Below, piece after piece: positions 52,116 to 60,056 of a stretch of DNA of 64,000 nucleotides (positions are counted from its first letter, which is position 1; every line of letters begins with the position of its first letter). Made by a program: the position numbers and the translations under genes. Source of the DNA: Hyphomonadaceae bacterium (lineage in GTDB: Bacteria; Pseudomonadota; Alphaproteobacteria; Caulobacterales; Hyphomonadaceae); NCBI GenBank assembly GCA_024743315.1, contig JANSWU010000003.1, positions 248,001 through 312,000 on the forward strand. The letters are read 5' to 3'. The notes under the pieces were generated by a model, which was given only the letters and a program-made list of their open reading frames with translations, was not told the origin of the DNA and did no database searches.

Positions 52116-53339
52116 TTACTGTTCGTGCGACAACAGATTTCGGCGAAGGATCACTGGTACAGTCAGCGCAAGCACCACGCTCGCGGCCATGCACCAAACG
52201 CTCATGGCGATCATCTGGTCGGGAAGCGGTACGCCTTGATCAATCAGGTATCCGGTTAGGCCTGGCCCGATAGCCGTAGCTGCGACCCCTGCGGCGACCG
52301 CAATGGCGCGCACGGACCCCAAATTGCGAATGCCATACACCTCTGGCCACAGGGCACCAATCAAGGGTGCTGTGAAGCCGTAGCTGACGCCGACCAGAAA
52401 CATGAACGCATAAATGCCCCAAAGGGGCGTGAGCACACCAACGGCCAAAGACGCGGCACCGAGTGGAACAAGGTAGAATGGCAATAATTTGATTGCGCCG
52501 TAGCGGTCGATCATTTGACCACTCAGCAAAGAAAACCCGATTGTTGTAATGGCCATAATTGGAAAGGCTCCAGCAAAAGCGAGCGGATCATAGCCTCTCA
52601 ACTCGACCAAATAATCCTGATGAAAAAAGATCGTCGTACCAATGAATGGGGGCGCCAACACACCGGTCAGCAGCGCATAAAACACAGGGTCAGCCGCTAC
52701 TTGAGCGACCGTCTTGTCTGGCCCGAGACGCGCACTGGTCAAATCCGGGTCCGCGCTTTGCGACGCGCGCTCAACGCGCCAGAGCCGGAGAATGACAGGA
52801 TATGCGACGTTGCTGAGTAATATGGCGGCGATGACCCATCCGGCTTGCCACCCCAGAGCGACAGCGATGAGCGTAAACCCGATCGGCAATAGCGCCTCAC
52901 CCGTTTGATGCCCCGGCACAATCAGCGACGTCGCTCGCCCACGATTGGCGACGAACCAACGCCCAATCTCGGTATAAGCGATATGCGTCATCATACCCTG
53001 CCCAAGCAGGCGCAGCGCATATAAGGCAATCACCAAAATGATCAGGTTCGGTGCAAAGGCGATCAACAGGCAAGCGAGTGCCAGAGCCGGAATCACAAAC
53101 CGCGCGACTCTCCATCCCGGCATATGATCCAGAACTCGCCCGAGAAACGGCAGGGTCAGCGCACTCCCAATGGTCGCAATCATATAAATCCCACCAAATT
53201 CACCATCGCTGAGATCAAATTTTTCGCGCAATTCTTCGCCGGACAACCCAATGAAAAAAGTTTGTCCGAAAGAAGAAAAGAAGGTCAGCAAAAAGCCACC
53301 CGCGATCCAGCGGGAATTGTTTCGGAAAAACGCAATCAT
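52116..53339 (-). CDS. MFS transporter, 12 membrane segments
   Basis: The 407-residue protein has 12 hydrophobic segments, a MFS motif-A-like loop (GRVLDHMPGWRVARF) after segment 2 and a central basic loop. It looks like oxalate/formate-antiporter-like or metabolite MFS carriers; the substrate is unknown. It is divergent from the ATP-grasp gene and follows the GMC gene at 129 bases. Confidence 0.85.
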   Translation of the reverse strand: MIAFFRNNSRWIAGGFLLTFFSSFGQTFFIGLSGEELREKFDLSDGEFGGIYMIATIGSALTLPFLGRVLDHMPGWRVARFVIPALALACLLIAFAPNLIILVIALYALRLLGQGMMTHIAYTEIGRWFVANRGRATSLIVPGHQTGEALLPIGFTLIAVALGWQAGWVIAAILLSNVAYPVILRLWRVERASQSADPDLTSARLGPDKTVAQVAADPVFYALLTGVLAPPFIGTTIFFHQDYLVELRGYDPLAFAGAFPIMAITTIGFSLLSGQMIDRYGAIKLLPFYLVPLGAASLAVGVLTPLWGIYAFMFLVGVSYGFTAPLIGALWPEVYGIRNLGSVRAIAVAAGVAATAIGPGLTGYLIDQGVPLPDQMIAMSVWCMAASVVLALTVPVILRRNLLSHEQ

Positions 53340-53518
53340 CTCTGCGCTATGACGGATTCATTCCCGGGAAGGAAGCACGGAATCGCGACAATTGCGGATC
53401 AAGCCAAGACAACACTACCAAGTGTCCAAATAAAGTGACATACTCGCTATAAGAGCATTTGGCTGAACGGTCAGGTGCTGGGATGAAGGCAACAGACGAC
53501 GCAGGAAGAGCCTTGAGC

Positions 53519-54709
53519 ATGAATGTCTTGCTAACTCTCGGTCGCTTGGCGAAAGGCCTGGAACTGGCGCGGGCACTGTCTCGTGCAGGCCATCGCGTGG
53601 TGATTGCAGAACCGTTCAAGTGGCATTTGGCCAAACCGTCATCGGCCATCGCTAAATCGTATCAAGTCACAGCGCCGGTCGAAAACCTTGAGGCCTATCT
53701 CGACGAGCTTTTGGAAATTGTTCGGCGGGAACAGATCGACCTCGTCATTCCAATCTCGGAAGAAGCCCTGTACGCGTCACGGATCGGCCCAATGCTCCCC
53801 TCCGGTACGAAGTTGTTCGGCCCGCAATTTCAACAAATGGCAAACCTGCACGATAAGCTCAAATTCGCTCAGACTTGCCGCGCGCGGGGGCTCACCTCAC
53901 CCGAGACGCATCGCGCAAACACACCCGAGGCGCGGGCGCTCGCGCAGCGTACAGATTATGTCGTTAAGCCCATCCATGGCTGTTCTGGGATTGGTCTGAG
54001 GCTATCCGAACAAGGCGCTCAGCTTGAAGTCGCCGATCAGTCGCCAGACAATCTCGTCCAAGAGCGCCTGTATGGGCGACAAATCAGTTCATTCAGTATT
54101 GTCAAAGACGGCCAAGTCCTCGCCACCGGCTTATATGAAGGCGACATTTATCTCGGTACGGTTTCCGTCCGCTTCAAACGGGTTGATGATCTGCCGGTTG
54201 TGAATGACTGGATTTCAAAATTCGTCGCATCAGAGAACTATTCCGGATTCATCTCCTTCGACTTTTTCGTCACCGAGGACGGCACGCCGTTCGCGATCGA
54301 GTGCAATCCAAGACTGACCAGCGGGATCCACGTGCTCAATCCCAAAGCCGTCGCTGCCATGGTCGCTGGAGACGCCTTTACCGGGGCGATCTATCGGTCT
54401 CGCGCAAGCTTCCAGGACGCGCATTCCGCGCTGACGGTTGCGATCGGCATGATCACCAAACCGCTAAGCTATTTCAAACTGCTCGGGAAAGTCCTGACGA
54501 CCAAGGACGTGATCTTTGACTGGCGCGATCCCCTGCCCTTCTTCCTGATGACGCCGATGTCTTGGGACACGCTTCGTCAGGGCCTGTTTGAAGGAATTCC
54601 GCTCGCCGATGCGGTCACGCGGGACATTCTCTGGCACGGCCAGGACCAATTACCCGCCATTCAGGCGCCAAGGGAGGTCAGTCTCGATGACGCTTTACCC
54701 GAACGCTGA
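53519..54709 (+). CDS. ATP-grasp domain enzyme (carboxylate-amine ligase-like)
   Basis: The 396-residue protein has a Rossmann-like N-terminus (MNVLLTLGRLAKGLELARALSRAGH) and the ATP-grasp lysine/loop YVVKPIHGCSGIGLRL. The metal-binding end is seen in FSFDFF-like FISFDFFVTEDGTPFAIECNPRLTSG, with E-x-N-P-R. Such enzymes activate a carboxylate as acyl phosphate and join it to an amine or thiol. The target is unknown. The start at 53519 has AGGAAG 8 bases upstream; a longer frame to 53459 is not needed. Its last 32 bases overlap the convergent P450 gene. Confidence 0.83.
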   Translation: MNVLLTLGRLAKGLELARALSRAGHRVVIAEPFKWHLAKPSSAIAKSYQVTAPVENLEAYLDELLEIVRREQIDLVIPISEEALYASRIGPMLPSGTKLFGPQFQQMANLHDKLKFAQTCRARGLTSPETHRANTPEARALAQRTDYVVKPIHGCSGIGLRLSEQGAQLEVADQSPDNLVQERLYGRQISSFSIVKDGQVLATGLYEGDIYLGTVSVRFKRVDDLPVVNDWISKFVASENYSGFISFDFFVTEDGTPFAIECNPRLTSGIHVLNPKAVAAMVAGDAFTGAIYRSRASFQDAHSALTVAIGMITKPLSYFKLLGKVLTTKDVIFDWRDPLPFFLMTPMSWDTLRQGLFEGIPLADAVTRDILWHGQDQLPAIQAPREVSLDDALPER

Positions 54710-56078
54710 TCTCCTGGGCGGGCCGCGTGGTCAGGCGCGCGACTGGACGCACGGCCTGCTCGCCAACCACTTCAAATTCAAAGTCCCGGATCAGGCTGGC
54801 AATAATCAGCGAAGCTTCCAAAGTGGCAAATCCGGCGCCAATACAGGTGTGCGGGCCTTGTCCGAACGGGATATACGTGCCGGGCTGAACCTCACGCTCC
54901 CGCGTCCCGAGAAACCGTTCCGCATCGAACCGATCCGGCTCAGGCCAATAGGTTTCATGCCGATGCAAGGTCCACGGCGCAATCATCACCAGCGCACCAC
55001 GGCGCAGCTTCTTTCCCCCCAGTTCCGTCGCTTGTTCGGCAACGCGCGGCATGAAGGTGATCGGCGGATACAGCCGCAAGACCTCTTTGAAAAAGCTGCG
55101 CACGAAAGGCAGGTTTCGCGCCGCCTCAATCGTAATCGGCCCATCGCCAACGCGCTCTTCCACTTCGGCCCGCACGCGCTGACGCAATTCAGGACGCACC
55201 GCGAGAATGTAAAACGCCCAGGTCAGCGCGCTGGCACTCGTCTCATGGCCGGCAAGAAAGAAAACGCCGAGCTGATCAATCAATTCGTCGCGCGTGAACG
55301 CCTCCCCGGTGTCGGCATCGCGGGCCGCAATCACGGCGCTGGCAATATCATTATAGCGGCCGGTCTCATCGTTCAGGTGGGTGTCGGTCAGATCACCAAG
55401 ATGCTTGCGAATGCGTTCACAAGCCGCCAGCACTTGCGGCGATTGATCCACCGCAGTCCAGGCCGGATCAACAATCAGACGCCAAATTTTGACCTGCGCG
55501 ACGTCGCGCTCGAAAATCACGAAATCATCGAACACATCCTTGGCGACGTCGCTGTCGAGCGAGACAGAAAACACGGTACGACAGATCACATCGGCGGTGA
55601 GATGGCTCATCGCCAGATCGAGCGAAAAGGGCGTGCCGTCTTGCGCCATGTCCGACAGCCAGGCCGTGCGATCCTCGACTGCGGCGGTCATCGACGAAAA
55701 GGCGAGATTGAGCCGCATATGCGAAAAGGCGGGATCGATCATCGCGCGCTGGCGCCGCCATTTTGGTCCATCCGTGACGAAGATCGACTCGCCGATCAGT
55801 GGCTCCAACGCGTTGACCATCAAATCACTCTTCGGAAACAGCGAACCATCATCGAACAGGACCTGTTTGATCAGGGCTGGATCATTCAACAAGTAAATCG
55901 AACGACGCGAATATCCCAGCGTGCCGATCCCCATTCGAAACGCCTCACCCGGCAACAGACTGAGCAAATCGCCATCGCCCTGGCGCAGGGTTCGCGCCAA
56001 GGCCGCCACCGACCAGAGCTTGGACGGACGCGGTGGAACATAAGGCGCAGCGCTTGGCCGTTTGTCCGTTTCCAGCAT
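54678..56078 (-). CDS. Cytochrome P450
   Basis: The 466-residue P450 has all signatures: the I-helix AGHETSAS (residues 276-283), the K-helix E332-x-x-R335 in KEVLRLYPP, the PERF-like DAERFLG and the haem loop FGQGPHTCIG with Cys412. No membrane anchor is seen, so it is a soluble bacterial form, which needs ferredoxin and reductase partners not present here. The I-helix and haem-loop sequences look closer to the CYP4/CYP97/CYP175 type than to typical camphor-like P450s. With two carotenoid-type desaturases nearby, a carotenoid or lipid hydroxylase is a reasonable guess. GGAGG lies upstream of the ATG. The stop overlaps the ATP-grasp gene. Confidence 0.93.
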   Translation of the reverse strand: MLETDKRPSAAPYVPPRPSKLWSVAALARTLRQGDGDLLSLLPGEAFRMGIGTLGYSRRSIYLLNDPALIKQVLFDDGSLFPKSDLMVNALEPLIGESIFVTDGPKWRRQRAMIDPAFSHMRLNLAFSSMTAAVEDRTAWLSDMAQDGTPFSLDLAMSHLTADVICRTVFSVSLDSDVAKDVFDDFVIFERDVAQVKIWRLIVDPAWTAVDQSPQVLAACERIRKHLGDLTDTHLNDETGRYNDIASAVIAARDADTGEAFTRDELIDQLGVFFLAGHETSASALTWAFYILAVRPELRQRVRAEVEERVGDGPITIEAARNLPFVRSFFKEVLRLYPPITFMPRVAEQATELGGKKLRRGALVMIAPWTLHRHETYWPEPDRFDAERFLGTREREVQPGTYIPFGQGPHTCIGAGFATLEASLIIASLIRDFEFEVVGEQAVRPVARLTTRPAQEISVRVKRHRD

Positions 56079-56115
56079 TCCTCAACTCCTCCAGCCCGGT
56101 TTGGTTAGCATAGCC

Positions 56116-56865
56116 ATGTCATATCTGCATCTGTTTGAAACCTTTATCCTTATTCACATCATTTTCGGGGCACCTGGACTGATCAGCTTCTGGGTTCCGG
56201 TGATCGGCAAAAAGGGATCCCGCATCCACAAATTGTGGGGCAAAGCCTTTGTTGGCATGATGCTAGTGACCGCCAGTTGCGCCGTCGCCATGTCGACCAT
56301 GTCGATCATTGACCCTGTCGCCAGCCACCCGGAACTGATGCATATTGAGGAGTTCGCGGATCCAGTCCTGATCCGCGGCATTTTTGGCTGGATGATGCTC
56401 TATTTGGCGATCCTGACCATCAATCTGACCTGGTATGGCTGGCTCTGCATCCGCAATCGCGAACACCATGCGCGTAATCGCAACTGGTTCAATATGGCAT
56501 TACAAGTGATCCTGTTCGTCGCATCCGCCAATTGTGCCATTCAGGGCGTGCTGATTTCGCAGCCAATGATGATTGGCATTTCCATGGTCGGCTTTGCCAC
56601 GGTTGGCACCAATCTCTGGTTCATGCTGCGCACCGCCCCGGGGCCTCTGGAATGGTTGACCGAGCATATCAAGGCGTTGGTTGGAACGGGCATCTCGGTT
56701 TATACGGCTTTCTTCGCTTTTGGTGCGGTTCGGTTCATCCCGGAACTCGCGCTCGCCCCAGCGCTCTGGGCGATCCCGCTGGTGACCGGCCTGACCCTGA
56801 TCATCTATCATCAGCGACAAGTGACCCGGCCTTTGCGCCGGGCGCGCGCGGTCAGAGCCACATGA
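56116..56865 (+). CDS. Polytopic membrane protein, DUF2306-like
   Basis: The 249-residue protein has about seven hydrophobic segments and a SRIHKLWGKAF motif after the first, which resembles the HR-x-x-GR-x-Y pattern of DUF2306 proteins. A basic C-terminal tail ends in RRARAVRAT. The ATG at 56116 is taken; an earlier frame start at 56062 would run into the P450 start region. The stop overlaps the CrtD-like gene by 4 bases (ATGA), so the two are coupled. Its function is unknown; a role in pigment or membrane redox chemistry is only suggested by the coupling. Confidence 0.75.
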   Translation: MSYLHLFETFILIHIIFGAPGLISFWVPVIGKKGSRIHKLWGKAFVGMMLVTASCAVAMSTMSIIDPVASHPELMHIEEFADPVLIRGIFGWMMLYLAILTINLTWYGWLCIRNREHHARNRNWFNMALQVILFVASANCAIQGVLISQPMMIGISMVGFATVGTNLWFMLRTAPGPLEWLTEHIKALVGTGISVYTAFFAFGAVRFIPELALAPALWAIPLVTGLTLIIYHQRQVTRPLRRARAVRAT

Positions 56866-58331
56866 GTCCACCGAAAAAGGTTATCGTCATCGGCGCGGGT
56901 GCTGGTGGTTTGGCCGCTGCCACGGATCTCTCTGCGGCTGGCATGGATGTCACCGTTTTGGAGAAAGAAATCGCCGTTGGCGGAAAGATGCGACACTTGC
57001 AAGTTGGCGGCGCGGCAATTGATGGCGGCCCGACTGTGTTTACAATGCGCTGGGTGTTCGAAGGCTTGTTTCAACGCTCCGGCCGTTCGCTCGAGGCCGA
57101 GATCAAGATCTCACCCGCAGAGCGCTTGGCGCGACACGCCTGGCGCGATGGCAGCCAGTTGGATCTCTGGACGGATATTGATCAGTCTGCAGAAGCGATC
57201 GCGGACTTTGCTGACCAGGATAATGCCGACGGGTATCGGTCTTTTTGCAAGGACAGCCAGGCAGTGTTCGAGACGCTTCGGGACTCCTTCATTGCTGCCC
57301 AAAAACCAAATCCGATCAGTCTCGGCCTGCGGATCGGGCTTCATCGCTTCGATAAGCTTTGGCAGACCCGACCATTTGAAACCTATTGGTCGAAATTGCA
57401 GCGCTATTTCTCCGATCCAAGATTGCGGCAATTGTTCGGGCGCTATTCGACCTATATCGGCTCCTCGCCATATTTGACGCCCGCGACATTGATGCTGATC
57501 GCGCATGTCGAGCAGGATGGCGTCTGGCTGGTCGAGGGCGGCATGCACGCTGTCGCCTTGGCGATGCAGCGGGCAGCAGAAGGTAATGGCGCGCAGTTTC
57601 GGTTTGGTGCGCGCGTCGCGCAAATCGAGACCGATGGCGGCGCGGTCAGCGGCATCACGCTTGACAGTGGCGAGCGCCTGCCTGCCGACTTGATCGTATT
57701 CAATGGCGACCAATCGGCCATTGGCGAGGGCTTGCTCGGACCCCAGGCCCGACCCTCGGCGACGAAGATCGAGCCGGGTCAGCGTTCCCTCTCAGCTATT
57801 GTCACATGTACCCACGCCAAGACCAGCGGCTTTGAGCTCGACTATCACACCGTGCTTTTTTCAGATGATTACAAGCGCGAGTTCGACCAAGTTTTTGAGT
57901 CTCGCACCCCCCCGCAAGATCCGACCATCTACATCTGTGCTCAGGACCGTTCTGGCGAAGACCCGCCAGTTGATCGCGAGCGCCTCCTGATCTTGGTCAA
58001 CGCCCCGGCTGATGGAGATCATCCATCAGATCGCTTGAACTGGAGCGAAGCCAAAACCCGCGACTTGCTTGCACGATACGGTCTGCAACTTGAACCGGAC
58101 GCACCGTTTCAGACAACCGATCCTATGGGGTTCCACACCTTATTCCCGGGCACGGGTGGCGCGCTCTATGGCGCCGCCAATCACTCGCCTTTTGCCACGT
58201 TTGCGCGCAAACCGGCCAAGAGTAAAATCAAGGGGCTGTATTTTGCAGGAGGGTCCATCCACCCGGGGGCCGGGGTGCCCATGGCGACCATGTCGGGCCA
58301 GCTCGCGGCTCAAGCCATTTTGGCGCGATGA
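56862..58331 (+). CDS. crtD: CrtD-like carotenoid 3,4-desaturase (FAD)
   Basis: The 489-residue protein has the dinucleotide-binding loop VIVIGAGAGGLAAATDLSAAGMDVTVLE and the CrtI/CrtD layout: GGKMRH, DGGPTVFTMRWVFEGLF and the C-terminal LYFAGGSIHPGAGVPMATMSGQLAA. The substrate-binding middle (PYLTPATLMLIAHVEQDGVWLVEGGMHAVALAM) fits the 1-hydroxycarotenoid 3,4-desaturase (CrtD) group. The frame is open further upstream, but the ATG at 56862 overlaps the stop of the preceding membrane-protein gene. It converges with the crtI gene and the two overlap by 22 bases. Phytoene synthase is not seen. Confidence 0.85.
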   Translation: MSPPKKVIVIGAGAGGLAAATDLSAAGMDVTVLEKEIAVGGKMRHLQVGGAAIDGGPTVFTMRWVFEGLFQRSGRSLEAEIKISPAERLARHAWRDGSQLDLWTDIDQSAEAIADFADQDNADGYRSFCKDSQAVFETLRDSFIAAQKPNPISLGLRIGLHRFDKLWQTRPFETYWSKLQRYFSDPRLRQLFGRYSTYIGSSPYLTPATLMLIAHVEQDGVWLVEGGMHAVALAMQRAAEGNGAQFRFGARVAQIETDGGAVSGITLDSGERLPADLIVFNGDQSAIGEGLLGPQARPSATKIEPGQRSLSAIVTCTHAKTSGFELDYHTVLFSDDYKREFDQVFESRTPPQDPTIYICAQDRSGEDPPVDRERLLILVNAPADGDHPSDRLNWSEAKTRDLLARYGLQLEPDAPFQTTDPMGFHTLFPGTGGALYGAANHSPFATFARKPAKSKIKGLYFAGGSIHPGAGVPMATMSGQLAAQAILAR

Positions 58332-59860
58332 GCCATCACCTCTGCTGCATCCGGGATCATATCAGCGACGACTTTTGCCGACATCAGAACACTCGGCACG
58401 CCAGCACCAGGATGCGTGCCGGCACCAACCATATACAAGCCATCGAGCTCCTCGCTGCGATTGTGAGGACGAAACCAGGCACTCTGGAACAGTTTCGGTT
58501 CCATTGCGAAGGCGGCCCCGAGATGCGAACTGTAGCGGTCCTGGAAGTCTTGCGGCGTGATGTAATGCGAGGTGACAATATGGTCGGAAAAACCTGGTAG
58601 CAGGGTTTCTTCAAGACGCTTTTGAATGCGCGTTTTGTAGCCCTCCGCAAGTGCGTCCCAATCATCGCCCGAAGCCAGGTTCGGCACTGGGCTTAGCACA
58701 TAGAATGTATCACACCCTTCCGGCGCCAGAGACGGATCATGCTTGGTTGGTCGATGCAAATAGAGGCTGAAATCTTCGGTCAGGTGCTTGCGCGTGAAGA
58801 TATCGTCCAAGAGCCCCTTATACCGGGGGCCCAGAACGATTGAGTGATGATCCACATGCTCATACTTCCGATCGGTTCCGAAATACCAGACGAATAGGCT
58901 CATCGAAAAATCTGACCGCGCAATCTTTCGATCGGTCCAGCGTCGCCGCGATTTTTCGCCGAGCAGCTTGCCATAAGTCCACGCCGGATCGACATTGGAC
59001 ACGACGAGATCAGCCGAGATCCTTTCTCCCGATTCCAATTCGACGCCAGTCGCCCGATTGCCTTCATGCAGGATGGTCTTGACCCGGCTATTACATTTTA
59101 GCTGCCCGCCATTGCGTTCCAGCAGATTGACCAAGCCGCGCACCAAGGCCCCGGTTCCCCCCACCGCATAATGCACCCCAAATGTGCGCTCCAAATGGGC
59201 GATCAAACAGTAAAAGGCGGTGGTCGAAAACGGGTTGCCGCCAATGAAGAGCGGATGAAAACTGAAAGCGATCCGCAATTTCTCGCTTTTGAAAAACTGG
59301 CTTACGCGTTGATAGACTGATCGATAACCACCCAGGCGCACTAGGTCTGCCATGTTTGCCAGGGTAAACGTGAGGCTATGAAACGGCTTATCAGCGAGCT
59401 TGTCGAAGGCGATGTCATAAATCTCGCGGCTCATATCGAGATAGCGTTCAAACGCCTCGGCATCTTCGGGTGATACCCGCATCACCTCAGCGCGCATCTG
59501 TTCGTGGTCACCGCTACACGTAAAGGTGTCACCATCATCAAAGCGGATCTTGTAGAAGGGCAGACAGGGCTTGATCTCGATGTCATCCTCGAGGCGCCCA
59601 CCACCAGCCTTCCACAAATCTTCAAAAATATGCGGCGCCGTTAAAAGGGTTGGCCCGGCATCAAACACAAAGCCATCCTGATGGTAGGTATAGGCACGAC
59701 CGCCTGGGGCATCGAGCTGCTCGACGACTGTGACGTGATAGCCTTTCCCACTTAGCCGGACGGCGGCGCCGAGCCCGCCAAAACCACTTCCGATGACCAC
59801 CGCACGGGGGCGTTCGACGGTTTTGTTCATATCCAAAGGCGGCGCGTTATCTGTCAGCAT
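58310..59860 (-). CDS. crtI: CrtI-type phytoene/carotenoid desaturase
   Basis: The 516-residue protein has VVIGSGFGGLGAAVRLSGKGYHVTVVE, GGRAYTY, FDAGPTLLTAPHIFEDLW and the C-terminal GLYMVGAGTHPGAGVPSVLMSAKVVAD of CrtI. Bacterial CrtI inserts double bonds into phytoene with FAD. The start is uncertain: ATG at 59860 gives 516 residues and ATG at 59830 gives 506, which is nearer the usual length; neither has a clear ribosome site. Its 3' end overlaps crtD. It stands alone with no crtB/crtE next to it in the window. Confidence 0.9.
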   Translation of the reverse strand: MLTDNAPPLDMNKTVERPRAVVIGSGFGGLGAAVRLSGKGYHVTVVEQLDAPGGRAYTYHQDGFVFDAGPTLLTAPHIFEDLWKAGGGRLEDDIEIKPCLPFYKIRFDDGDTFTCSGDHEQMRAEVMRVSPEDAEAFERYLDMSREIYDIAFDKLADKPFHSLTFTLANMADLVRLGGYRSVYQRVSQFFKSEKLRIAFSFHPLFIGGNPFSTTAFYCLIAHLERTFGVHYAVGGTGALVRGLVNLLERNGGQLKCNSRVKTILHEGNRATGVELESGERISADLVVSNVDPAWTYGKLLGEKSRRRWTDRKIARSDFSMSLFVWYFGTDRKYEHVDHHSIVLGPRYKGLLDDIFTRKHLTEDFSLYLHRPTKHDPSLAPEGCDTFYVLSPVPNLASGDDWDALAEGYKTRIQKRLEETLLPGFSDHIVTSHYITPQDFQDRYSSHLGAAFAMEPKLFQSAWFRPHNRSEELDGLYMVGAGTHPGAGVPSVLMSAKVVADMIPDAAEVMAHRAKMA

Positions 59861-60056
59861 AGGAAGACACTGTCTACTGTCTCCACCATTTGCGCAAGCA
59901 TGGAGCCGGATATTTTTCTGCGGCAAATCTTTCCGGCAGTGGCGGCAATTGGAGGCATATCCGGTTCATAATCCCGACAGTTCGCCGTTCGTGATTGCCA
60001 GAAATGCGGTTTAGGCCATATCAGACCCTAAACGCCCTGTAAGAGAGAGGACACGC

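Noticed and set aside
54588..56108. A plus-strand open frame of 506 codons across the P450 gene
   Set aside because: The opposite strand encodes a full P450 with all signatures; this frame has Arg- and Gln-rich composition with no motif and is an antisense shadow.
56532..56861. An upstream extension of the CrtD-like frame
   Set aside because: It lies within the membrane-protein gene in another frame; the ATG at 56862 overlaps the preceding stop and begins the FAD loop at the right distance.
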